Origin: Paenibacillus marchantiae
GTDB lineage: Bacteria; Bacillota; Bacilli; Paenibacillales; Paenibacillaceae
DNA: 64,000 nucleotides
Assembly: GCF_028771845.1 (NCBI RefSeq)
Contig: NZ_CP118270.1
Coordinates: 3,348,001 to 3,412,000, forward strand
Direction of reading: 5' to 3'
Made by a program: the position numbers and the translations under genes. Under the pieces are notes generated by a model, which was given only the letters and a program-made list of their open reading frames with translations, ran no database searches and had not been told where the DNA came from. Positions within the stretch are counted from its first letter, which is position 1. Each line of letters starts with the position of its first letter. This document shows positions 52,645 through 61,658 of the stretch, piece by piece.

Positions 52645-54975
52645 ATGAACGATTTTACTTTATGGTATTCAACCCCTGCAGCGGATTGGTCTCAAGGCCT
52701 GCCGCTGGGCAATGGAAGAATAGGGGCGATTGTTATGGCGTCTTCGCATCGAGAGGTATGGAGTATGAGCGAGGTCACCTACTGGTCGGGTCGAATTGAT
52801 CCGGAGCACCCTTCCGAAGGAGGCAAGGCTGCACTTCAAGAGATGCGAGATCATTTTTTCTCTGGGGATTATGATGGAGGAGACCGTCTTGCCAAGCAGC
52901 ATTTACAGCCAAAGAAACGTAATTTCGGCACCCATCTTGGATTATGTGATGTTGTTATTGATTTTGGGAAGAAGAATTCGGGTTCTGATGAAGCTGGAAG
53001 CTTCCAACGCGAGCTGGATCTGACTCATGCGCTGGCCGGGGCGTTCTGGAAGGATGACAACATCACGATTCTTCGTGAAGTTTTCGCTTCTCACGCCGAT
53101 GATATAGTGGCCTCAAGAATTTGGAGCAATGCTCAGGGTTGCGTATCCTTTACACTTGGCTTGCAGGCAGGCACGGACTCATTCGAGGTAGTAGCCTTAG
53201 ATGACAACACGCTTGAATTCCAAGGGCAGGCAACGGAAAATGTACATAGTGATGGGACTTGCGGCGTATGGGCCAAGGGTTTGGTCAAGTTGGTTGTATC
53301 CGGGGGTACCATCGTAAGTAGAGATGGTCGATTGAACGTGACCGGAGCGGATGAGGCATGGATTTATTTTAGTGTAAGCACGGATTATCGCCGTACAGAT
53401 CAGGATTGGAAAACAGAGAACGAGTATACGCTGATGAAGGCTTTAAACAAGGGGTATGCCTTGCTGAGGGAGGATCATATCCGCGATTACGGCAAGCAAT
53501 ATGACAAGGTTGATATTCAGTTGGGGCTCAAGGGGAAATCCGGTCTGGCTACAGATCAACGTATTCGTTTGTTGGAACAGGGTAATGGGGATGAAGATCC
53601 GCAGCTGTACGCATTGTTTTTTCAATATGGACGGTATCTGACCATTGCGGGGTCTCGCGAGAACTCTCCGCTGCCACTCCATCTCCAAGGAATCTGGAAT
53701 GATGGTGAAGCGTGCCGAATGGGCTGGAGCTGTGATTATCACCTTGATATGAATACCCAGATGAATTATTACCCCACAGAGATTACGAATCTAGGAGAAA
53801 GCCATCTTCCGCTATTTCGGTATGTTGAGGATCTGGCACAGGCGGGCAGGGAAACGGCTCGTAATGTATACGGATGCGATGGATGGGTCGCTCATGTCTT
53901 CTCCAATGTATGGGGCTTTACGTTGCCTGGATGGGAGACCTCATGGGGGCTGAACGTTACAGGCGGATTATGGCTGGCTACACACCTGATTGAGCATTAT
54001 GAGTACAGTCAGGATCGTGTTTTCCTAGAGAATGTGGCCTATCCTGTACTTAAAGAATCCGCGGCTTTCTATCTGGACTACATGTGTGAGCATCCTCGGA
54101 ACGGTTGGCTGGTGACGGGTCCTTCTAATTCACCGGAGAATCATTTTTATCCCGATAATTCGAGAGAGGCGGCACAGCAGCTGTCTATGGGAACGACAAT
54201 GGACCAGATGCTGGTGCGCAGGCTCTTCGAATTTTGTCTTCATTCAGTTGAACTTTTGAATAAAGACGAGGAACTCGGACGCAAGCTGGAAGAAGCAATT
54301 AGCAAGCTTGCACCTCTACAGATCGGCAAGAAAGGCCAGTTACAGGAGTGGCTGGAGGATTATGAGGAGGTGCAGCCGGAGCATCGGCATTTGTCTCATA
54401 TGTATGCGCTGTATCCGGACAATCAGATTACACCTGACCATACACCGGAACTCAGTACTGCAGCACGAGTAACGCTGGAGAACCGCATGGTCCAGGAAGA
54501 GCTGGAGGATGTTGAATTTACAGCTGCTTTGTTTGGACTGGGTTTTGCGAGATTGCACGATGGGGAGACGGCATATAAACACCTCTCACATTTGATCGGC
54601 GGCCTGTGCTTCGATAATCTGTTCACCTATTCCAAATCCGGAATTGCTGGAGCAGAGAGTAATATTTTCGTCGTTGATGGAAATTTCGGCGGTACAGCTG
54701 TCGTAGCGGAGATGCTGCTGCAAAGTTATGCGGGCGAGATCCACCTTCTCCCAGCGCTTCCACAGGCATGGAGCACCGGCTCGATAACTGGGCTGAGAGC
54801 AAAAGGAAATGCCGAGGTTGACATCGTCTGGGAGAATGGAAAGCTGACTTCTACGAACATTCACACTTTCTCGCCGGGAACGTTCACCATTTGTTGGGGC
54901 AACCATAGAACGATCCTTCATGCCGAAGCAGGCGAAAGTTACTATTTCAATAGCGAACTGGAGTTGGTAAAATAA
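52645..54975 (+). CDS. Second GH95 family glycosidase with altered active site
   Basis: A 776-residue GH95 protein. The N-terminal DWSQGLPLGNGRIGAIVM and the barrel motifs are present: Glu498 (NSPENHF), Asp678 (VVDGNFGG) and Asn370. The residue two before Asn370, which is Asn in typical GH95 enzymes, is Asp368 here (LDMNTQMNYYP). It is diverged from the GH95 gene at 47928, so a different specificity (for example alpha-L-galactose or another fucosyl linkage) is plausible. No signal peptide. Start ATG 52645 is 7 nt from GGAGG. The upstream frame to 52582 runs into the terminator. It follows a terminator, so a separate promoter is needed. Confidence 0.82.
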   Translation: MNDFTLWYSTPAADWSQGLPLGNGRIGAIVMASSHREVWSMSEVTYWSGRIDPEHPSEGGKAALQEMRDHFFSGDYDGGDRLAKQHLQPKKRNFGTHLGLCDVVIDFGKKNSGSDEAGSFQRELDLTHALAGAFWKDDNITILREVFASHADDIVASRIWSNAQGCVSFTLGLQAGTDSFEVVALDDNTLEFQGQATENVHSDGTCGVWAKGLVKLVVSGGTIVSRDGRLNVTGADEAWIYFSVSTDYRRTDQDWKTENEYTLMKALNKGYALLREDHIRDYGKQYDKVDIQLGLKGKSGLATDQRIRLLEQGNGDEDPQLYALFFQYGRYLTIAGSRENSPLPLHLQGIWNDGEACRMGWSCDYHLDMNTQMNYYPTEITNLGESHLPLFRYVEDLAQAGRETARNVYGCDGWVAHVFSNVWGFTLPGWETSWGLNVTGGLWLATHLIEHYEYSQDRVFLENVAYPVLKESAAFYLDYMCEHPRNGWLVTGPSNSPENHFYPDNSREAAQQLSMGTTMDQMLVRRLFEFCLHSVELLNKDEELGRKLEEAISKLAPLQIGKKGQLQEWLEDYEEVQPEHRHLSHMYALYPDNQITPDHTPELSTAARVTLENRMVQEELEDVEFTAALFGLGFARLHDGETAYKHLSHLIGGLCFDNLFTYSKSGIAGAESNIFVVDGNFGGTAVVAEMLLQSYAGEIHLLPALPQAWSTGSITGLRAKGNAEVDIVWENGKLTSTNIHTFSPGTFTICWGNHRTILHAEAGESYYFNSELELVK

Positions 54976-55007
54976 CGATCTATACTTGAAAATAACTTTC
55001 ATTTATA

Positions 55008-55042
55008 TGGACCATGGTCCAACGGGGGGAAAAACATATAAT
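55008..55042 (+). promoter_or_regulatory. yesN promoter overlapped by a palindrome
   Basis: A perfect 14-bp palindrome TGGACCATGGTCCA (55008-55021) lies just where a -35 would be for TATAAT (55037-55042), which has no TTGACA-like partner. This looks like an activator or autoregulatory operator. Confidence 0.5.
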
Positions 55043-55075
55043 AGAGACAGAAAGAGACAAAGGGAGGGGACGTTG

Positions 55076-56608
55076 ATGTACAGTATTTTTTTGGTAGACG
55101 ATGAAGAACTGGGACTTGAGATGATGAGGGATTACATTCGTTGGGAAGAGATGGGTATCTATATCATGGGAACGGCGAGTAACGGCAGGGAGGCCTTGGA
55201 GAAGATTGAGGCCACCCAGCCTGATATCGTTCTTACCGATGTTCAGATGCCGATAATGAACGGTATTGATCTGGCGAGAAAGATACATGAGAGCTACGAC
55301 TCGATCCAGGTGATGTTTCTGACCGGGCACGATGAATTTCAATATGTAAAATCGGCTATCAACGTAGGGGCCGTGGGATATATGCTAAAACCTTTGGATT
55401 TAAACGAAATTGAAAGCGTTATCAGTAAAGTTAAACAGCGTTGTGAAGAAGTTGCAATGAAGAACCGTTCCATGGAGGCAGCCAAAGCCAATATCCTGAA
55501 GGAGTTATCTTACGAAAAAAATGAGGATCGTGCTCTTGATCTCGCTTTTAGTTTCAGCCGTCTAACCCGACAACCGGAGACCACCCGATATGCAATGGCC
55601 TTGTTCAGTATCGATCCCAAGGAGGCTGAAGAGGAACAGCAAAGTCTGGAGGAATGTACAGGACGGCTGGTGTCTTTTCTCGACCATTTCTTCAAGGCGA
55701 AGAACCTGAAAGCGATCTTTGTGGATTACAAGGAAGGAGAGACGGGTGTATTTATGGAAGCGGCCCAGCAGCCGGGACATTATGCGTGGGAAGACTTGGC
55801 TGAGGCTATTCGTAGTGCCCTCGATTTTACGGTGACGGCAGCTGTAGGAGGACAAGAGACAGAGTTATCCCATATTCACTGTCTGTACGAACAGACACGC
55901 ATCGTTTTGAATGAGCGTTTCTATGAAGGTACAGGCACCATTATTCATGCGGAGTCGCTTTCAAACCAGTTTTATACGGAGCATATGCCCCCTTTTGAAC
56001 AAAAGGAATGGTTTGAGGCCATTAACCGACTGGATTTTGAATGGGCGGCACAGAAGCTGCACGGGTATATTGAGGGATTGGCAACACTGCGAGTTAAGAA
56101 GAAATTCATCTGCGACTGGTCGATAGATCTCGTTAATGAGCTGCTGGAGCAGCTTCATAAACCTGTTCCGAAGCGGGCTGAGCTGTATCATTCCATCTAT
56201 AATGCACTGACTCTGCATGAGATCGAGGATCTGATTCTCGGTACTGCGGAAGATGCCGTGAGTATGCTGGGTGAGCGGTTTATGGACAAAAATGCAAAAT
56301 TGATTCACAAGGTCCGTACTCTCATCGATCAGAATTACAATCAGCCGATTACCATCAACAGCCTGTCTGATCAGGTCTATTTGTCACCAAACTATTTGAG
56401 ATCCATTTTTAAGGACAAAACAGGGATGACCATTCACGATTATCTGACACGCATCAGACTGGATAAAGCCAGGGAACTGCTGGCAGATGGCTCGCTCAAG
56501 ATTCACGATATCGCGCAGAACGTGGGCTATGAAAGTTCATCTTATTTTATATCTCTTTTCCTGAAGACAGAGGGCGTAACACCCAACGAATACAGGAAAA
56601 GTATATGA
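55076..56608 (+). CDS. yesN: YesN-type response regulator with AraC DNA-binding domain
   Basis: A 510-residue two-component response regulator. The receiver domain (about 1-125) has the acidic pocket VDDEE, phosphoacceptor Asp55 in IVLTDVQMPIMNG and lysine in YMLKPL. A middle helical region follows, then an AraC double helix-turn-helix (about 410-505; INSLSDQVYLSPNYLRSIFKDKTG, HDIAQNVGYESSSYFISLF). It would be phosphorylated by the YesM kinase whose gene ends at the right edge of the window. Start ATG 55076 follows GGGAGGGG. Unlike usual yesMN pairs it is not next to the kinase. Confidence 0.9.
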   Translation: MYSIFLVDDEELGLEMMRDYIRWEEMGIYIMGTASNGREALEKIEATQPDIVLTDVQMPIMNGIDLARKIHESYDSIQVMFLTGHDEFQYVKSAINVGAVGYMLKPLDLNEIESVISKVKQRCEEVAMKNRSMEAAKANILKELSYEKNEDRALDLAFSFSRLTRQPETTRYAMALFSIDPKEAEEEQQSLEECTGRLVSFLDHFFKAKNLKAIFVDYKEGETGVFMEAAQQPGHYAWEDLAEAIRSALDFTVTAAVGGQETELSHIHCLYEQTRIVLNERFYEGTGTIIHAESLSNQFYTEHMPPFEQKEWFEAINRLDFEWAAQKLHGYIEGLATLRVKKKFICDWSIDLVNELLEQLHKPVPKRAELYHSIYNALTLHEIEDLILGTAEDAVSMLGERFMDKNAKLIHKVRTLIDQNYNQPITINSLSDQVYLSPNYLRSIFKDKTGMTIHDYLTRIRLDKARELLADGSLKIHDIAQNVGYESSSYFISLFLKTEGVTPNEYRKSI

Positions 56609-56748
56609 AGATACAGGCTGTCTGGTAACGATCACGATCCTCCCGTTTTCCTTGAACATGATTTGGATAGGCTCCCTCTTACTAACCCATGATATGGCGA
56701 ATGAAAGAGGCTTTCCTGTATGAATAGTAACATTGTGGTATGGAACAT

Positions 56749-56832
56749 CCCCCTCCTCCTTTTTACAATTAGGCATATAGGAAAGGAAGGAGGAGAGAGG
56801 GGATTTAACAGCTCTTTATGAAAGCGATTACA
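56749..56832 (+). promoter_or_regulatory. Leader hairpin and cre site before the second surface enzyme
   Basis: TCCTCCTT can pair with AAGGAGGA within 56749-56802, giving a stem with bulge flanked by CCCC/GGGG. Seventeen nt later TGAAAGCGATTACA (56819-56832) is a perfect match to the CcpA cre consensus, about 75 nt before the start codon. No good -35/-10 pair could be identified. Confidence 0.6.
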
Positions 56833-56905
56833 GATGATGGCTGTGAACCGCCGCAGGATAGGCATATGGAGACCTAACTCAATCATAAGAAAATGGAGGC
56901 ATGTT

Positions 56906-59900
56906 ATGTTGGGACGGATTATGAAAAAAGGATTTGTGTTCTTTATCATTTTTTGCTTGGTAGTTGGCGGGGGCCAGTTCGTCCGAACAGCTCACGCCGA
57001 TGATATGAATACCTATGAAGCCGAGGCCGAGGGAAATATTTTGCTTGGTAACGCGAAAATCTCTGATAGCCCGACGGCTTCAGGCGGCAAAAAGGTCGGA
57101 GGCATGTACCAAGGCAGTTCCTTGCAATTTAACAATGTTACTGTAAGTGAGACAGGAAATTATAAGATTTCCGTTTACTACATTTCAGGTGATTCGCGGC
57201 CGTTCAATATTAGTGCGAATGGCGGGGAGAAGCAATTTGAAGAACCGCCCAAGACAGTCGACTGGGATACGGTGGGAACGTATGATGTGACTCTTCCGTT
57301 GAACGCGGGTACCAACACAATCCTGATTGATGACAACAACTGGTATTCTCCCGACATCGACAAGATTGTGATCCGCGGTTTGGACAGTGACCACCCGGGA
57401 GAAGGTGGCGGAGACGACTGGAAGAAAAATCTGCATGGTGCAATCATTGAGGCAGAAGCAGCCGACAATATTTTGAAAGGCAATGCCAAGGTGGTGGACA
57501 GCAGTATCAGTTCAGGCGGGAAAAAAGTAACGGATCTGAACAAAAACAGTTCACTGCAATTTACGAATGTTACTGTACCGGCAGATGGTACATATTTGAT
57601 CCGAATATCTTATATTTCTGGTGACCAGCGACCTGTCTATATGCAGGTGAACAATGAGACGGATGAGATGATTGATCTGCCCAAAACGGCAAGCTGGAAT
57701 ACGGTAGGCACGTATGATGCAGAAGCTTCCCTCGATAAGGGAGTTAATACCATTACGTTCTCGGATCATGATGGGTACTCCCCCGATTTTGACCGAATAG
57801 AAGTAATCCCGTATACGCTTAGCTATGAAGCCGAAGATTCGGGCAATACACTGACTGGTGAAGCGCGTGTAACAGAGAGTCCGAATGCTTCCGGAGGCAA
57901 AAAGGTCGGCTACCTGAATGGCGGGAGCTCCTTGACGTTCAATAAAATTATAGCCCCAATGACAGGTGATTACCGCGTTAAGGTAGATTATTTTTCCGGT
58001 GATCCGCGGAGTTTCTATGTCCATGCGAATGATGGGGAAGAGCAGTTCCACGACCTGCCTAAAACCCTGGATTGGGATACGGTAGGTACGTATGATCTTA
58101 CCCTCCCATTAACTGAGGGCGAGAATACGATTACCTTTTCAGATAACAATGGCTATTCTCCCGATCTGGACCGGATTATCGTAGAGCCTGCGATAGAGAC
58201 AGAACCCGAAAATCCAGGTGAAGGAGATGACGATCTGGGAACACCGGGTGACTCGCAACAATACGGGGATATCACGGTGACTGATTACACGTATGGCCTT
58301 CTTGTATCGAACGGACAATACGAAGTGTCTTATAATACCCAGACTGGATTCGTCGGCTATAGCTGGGCAGAAGGGCAGAAGATGCGGGGGATTTTCAGCA
58401 GCATTAAACTTGGTGACGGCCTTGTGGAGACCAAAGGTTATGAGAGTCATAAGAGCGGTGGAACACCTGTGGAGATTCAGGATGGATTCGGCAAAGGCAT
58501 TGAGTTGAACTTTGTTCATACGTCAATTGGCAAACCAACCCTGAAGCAGGTCTATCGGTTTTATGAAGATAAATCGTATTTCCTCAACCGTCTGGATGCC
58601 TTCAGTGATACAGAGATCCAAAGTAATTACATGTCACCAATTACTGTAAAAAATTCGGGTGGTGTGGATATCGGCGTAAGCTCGGATAATCGTGTGCTTA
58701 CAGTACCTTTTGACAATGACGCCTGGATTCGCTATAAATCTCAAACGATGAACCGGGCGGATACTAGCTACGAGATGACGACGGTATTCAATAACTCAAC
58801 ACGTAACGGTCTTGTGATTGGTTCAGTAACCCATGACACCTGGAAGACCGGTATTGACTGGAAAGGCTCAGCTAATCGTCTGAATGAATTTGCTGTGTAT
58901 GGTGGTGCAGCGAGTGACGTTACTCGCGATACCCAACCACATGGCAGCCTGACCGGTACTGAGCTGTCCTCACCACTGATTATGGTAGGTGGTTTCAGTG
59001 ATTACCGCACAGGACTTGAAGAATACGGAAAAGCCAATGCGATTATTACACCTCCGCTGGCGTTGAATCCGGAGCTGCCACAAGGTGTTCCAGTAGGTTG
59101 GAATAGCTGGGGAGCTTATGATAGCGGGCTTTCGTATCAGAACGTAGTGGATGTGTCCAATTATTTCAAGAATAACCTTAAGAAATTCAACAATAACGGA
59201 AATGTATTCATTAATATGGATTCCTACTGGGATAATCTAAGTGATGCAGAGCTTGCCCAAGCCGTATCTGTAATTAAGGACAATGGTCAGCATGCAGGCA
59301 TCTATTGGGGACCATTTGTATATTGGGGCAACGATATGAGCCAAACGGTAGATGGTACCAACGGGCAATATACGTATGGTGATATTGTGCTCAAGGATGC
59401 TCAGGGGAAACCTCTGCCTACGCTGGATGGAGCATATGCACTGGATGTGACACATCCGGGGAGTCAAATGCGTATGAATTATTTTCTGGATAAGTTTAAA
59501 TCACTTGGATTCACATTCATCAAACTGGATTTCCTGACCCATGGATCACTGGAAGGCCAACACTATGACACTACCGTGACGACAGGAATCCAGGCATACA
59601 ATGAAGGGATGCGTTATGTCGAAGAGCGATTGGATGGGAAAATGTTTATTAGTGCGTCCATTGCACCGATTTTTCCAAGTCAATACGCGCATAGCAGACG
59701 GATCTCTTGTGACACCTATGGCAAAATCAATGAGACGGAGTACATGCTTAATTCATTGACATATGGTTTCTGGCAAAATGGAACGATCTATTCTTATACA
59801 GACCCAGATCATTTGGCATTAAGCAGTGCTTCAAGCCTGGAGGAAGCCCGTAGTCGGGTAAATTCCGGTGTGATTGCCGGCACGGTGATGATGGATTCCG

Positions 59901-61483
59901 ATGATGTGAACGATCCCAAGGCACAGGAATACATGACAGCATTGTACAATAACACGGATGTTCTTCAGGTGGCGCTGAAAGGAAAAGCATTCAAGCCGCT
60001 TGAAGGGAATACGAATGCAAATGCTGCGGATACGTTTGTTCTGAAAGACGGCAATAATTATTACCTTGCCGTATTTAATTACAGCGCCAATAGTTCAGCG
60101 AACAAAACGATTAATTTGGGTCGTGCCGGATTGAATGAATCCAAATCCTACACGTTACAAGATTTGTGGACAGGTGAATCTTCGTTAGCCACGGGTTCAT
60201 GGTCCATCTCGCTTGGACCGGCTGAATCGAAGTTGGTTAAATTGACCGAAAACCCAGTCAATCCGGAAAATCCAGGTAACCCAGGTAACCCAGGTAACCC
60301 AGGGAATCCTGGCAACAATGGAAATAACAACAATACTAGTGGAAACTCCGGCAACAGCACTGTTCAGGAGAACGATACAGCAAAACTGGTCATCACAGCC
60401 GATATGCTGAAAGTGGACAGTGGGGCAGGGAAAGCCGTTGTGGACATCAAGGCTGGTACTCAGGAGCTACAATTGTCATCTGCTGTTTTACGCCAGCTCG
60501 GCGACCGTGCACTGGAAGTGAAATCAGGCAAGTTAACCCTGCAAGTACCTGCGAGTTTGTTCCAGCAGCTGTTGAGCAAGCTACCAGCGGGGCAACAGGA
60601 AGATAGTACCATTTCCTTGAAAATGGTTCCGCTTGGCAGCAAGGCCAAGGAGGTCATTGCTGCAGTGGAATCATCTTCCCGGGCAACGGTTTCCCTTAAG
60701 GGAGAAATCTATGAATTCAGCCTTTCGGTAACAACTAAATCTGGTACAACCGAAACACTCTCTGCGTTCGATCATCCGGTTACGCTGAGTCTGGAAGCGG
60801 CTGAAGGCTTCGACCCTTCACAGGGGGGGATTTATTATATTAACGAAAATGGGAAATTGGAATTTCTCAAATCGGATTACGTGAATGGCGTATTAACGAC
60901 TAAAGTGAGCCACTTCAGCAAGTATGCCGTTCTGGAATTGAATCGGACGTTTGCCGATGTTCCGGCCAATCATTGGGCTAGCTCTGTAATCAAGGAGTTA
61001 GCAGCAAAGGGGTATGTTGAAGGCACAAACGAAGATCAATTTGAGCCAGGACGTGCAGTCACTCGCGCTGAATTCACCGCCATGCTCGTTCATTCTCTGG
61101 GACTGACCGTAGCAAGGGAAGTACAATTTACAGATGTAGCGACAGATGCCTGGTACGCGGAACCTATCGCGATCGCGACCCAAGCTGGTATTGTCAACGG
61201 CCGAAGCACAACCAGTTTCCAGCCGGACGCACGGATTACCCGAGAGGAAATCACGGTGATGCTGATGAAAGCATACAAACTGAATGATGGGAAAGTGCCT
61301 GTTGGTTCTACAGACATCTTGTTTACAGATATGGCTCAGGTTTCTTCATGGGCAACTGCTTCGGTAAAGGATGCAGCCCAACTAGGACTAGTTCAAGGCC
61401 AAAGACAGGGGCAGTTTGTGCCTAAAGGGATAGCTTCCCGTGCAGAGGCGGCTCAGGTCATCTATAACCTGATTTTGAAGTAA
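56906..61483 (+). CDS. Surface-anchored clan GH-D enzyme with three CBM-like modules and SLH repeats
   Basis: A 1525-residue exported enzyme. Signal peptide to about residue 31 (RTAHADD). Three related CBM35/CBM6-like modules (about 36-158, 180-305, 306-430; each starts Y/I-E-A-E and contains SGGKKV and D-W-D-T-V-G-T-Y). The catalytic part is about 450-1110, with VPVGWNSWG near 729 and nucleophile Asp875 in FIKLDFLTHGSLEGQH. A GNP-repeat linker (about 1117-1152), a beta-rich domain, and three SLH repeats (about 1346-1520) follow. The catalytic domain is a paralogue of the cytoplasmic protein at 50436-52490. It should trim glycans at the cell surface. ATG 56906 is 5 nt from GGAGGC, and the upstream frame lacks a site. 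Confidence 0.85.
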   Translation: MLGRIMKKGFVFFIIFCLVVGGGQFVRTAHADDMNTYEAEAEGNILLGNAKISDSPTASGGKKVGGMYQGSSLQFNNVTVSETGNYKISVYYISGDSRPFNISANGGEKQFEEPPKTVDWDTVGTYDVTLPLNAGTNTILIDDNNWYSPDIDKIVIRGLDSDHPGEGGGDDWKKNLHGAIIEAEAADNILKGNAKVVDSSISSGGKKVTDLNKNSSLQFTNVTVPADGTYLIRISYISGDQRPVYMQVNNETDEMIDLPKTASWNTVGTYDAEASLDKGVNTITFSDHDGYSPDFDRIEVIPYTLSYEAEDSGNTLTGEARVTESPNASGGKKVGYLNGGSSLTFNKIIAPMTGDYRVKVDYFSGDPRSFYVHANDGEEQFHDLPKTLDWDTVGTYDLTLPLTEGENTITFSDNNGYSPDLDRIIVEPAIETEPENPGEGDDDLGTPGDSQQYGDITVTDYTYGLLVSNGQYEVSYNTQTGFVGYSWAEGQKMRGIFSSIKLGDGLVETKGYESHKSGGTPVEIQDGFGKGIELNFVHTSIGKPTLKQVYRFYEDKSYFLNRLDAFSDTEIQSNYMSPITVKNSGGVDIGVSSDNRVLTVPFDNDAWIRYKSQTMNRADTSYEMTTVFNNSTRNGLVIGSVTHDTWKTGIDWKGSANRLNEFAVYGGAASDVTRDTQPHGSLTGTELSSPLIMVGGFSDYRTGLEEYGKANAIITPPLALNPELPQGVPVGWNSWGAYDSGLSYQNVVDVSNYFKNNLKKFNNNGNVFINMDSYWDNLSDAELAQAVSVIKDNGQHAGIYWGPFVYWGNDMSQTVDGTNGQYTYGDIVLKDAQGKPLPTLDGAYALDVTHPGSQMRMNYFLDKFKSLGFTFIKLDFLTHGSLEGQHYDTTVTTGIQAYNEGMRYVEERLDGKMFISASIAPIFPSQYAHSRRISCDTYGKINETEYMLNSLTYGFWQNGTIYSYTDPDHLALSSASSLEEARSRVNSGVIAGTVMMDSDDVNDPKAQEYMTALYNNTDVLQVALKGKAFKPLEGNTNANAADTFVLKDGNNYYLAVFNYSANSSANKTINLGRAGLNESKSYTLQDLWTGESSLATGSWSISLGPAESKLVKLTENPVNPENPGNPGNPGNPGNPGNNGNNNNTSGNSGNSTVQENDTAKLVITADMLKVDSGAGKAVVDIKAGTQELQLSSAVLRQLGDRALEVKSGKLTLQVPASLFQQLLSKLPAGQQEDSTISLKMVPLGSKAKEVIAAVESSSRATVSLKGEIYEFSLSVTTKSGTTETLSAFDHPVTLSLEAAEGFDPSQGGIYYINENGKLEFLKSDYVNGVLTTKVSHFSKYAVLELNRTFADVPANHWASSVIKELAAKGYVEGTNEDQFEPGRAVTRAEFTAMLVHSLGLTVAREVQFTDVATDAWYAEPIAIATQAGIVNGRSTTSFQPDARITREEITVMLMKAYKLNDGKVPVGSTDILFTDMAQVSSWATASVKDAAQLGLVQGQRQGQFVPKGIASRAEAAQVIYNLILK
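60272..60316 (+). repeat. 9-bp in-frame tandem repeat coding for GNP linker
   Basis: CCAGGTAAC occurs three times exactly (60272-60298), with two diverged copies to 60316. It codes for a Pro-Gly-Asn linker between catalytic and C-terminal parts, so copy number can change without a frameshift. Confidence 0.85.
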
Positions 61484-61488
61484 GATTT

Positions 61489-61520
61489 AAGGCTGCGAAT
61501 TGCATCGCAGCCTTATTTTC
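61489..61520 (+). terminator. Terminator of the second surface enzyme
   Basis: AAGGCTGCGA (61489-61498) pairs with TCGCAGCCTT (61505-61514), followed by ATTTTC. Confidence 0.85.
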
Positions 61521-61658
61521 ATAATTTGAAATGAGAGATGATTTCCCCTATGGATTGTAAGAATGCGATATGGCTAATTTAACTCCTGCTTCCTACAATA
61601 ATAGGTATGTTCACAACACACAGCACGAGGGTAACAGGAACTCGAAAGGATGATCAAT

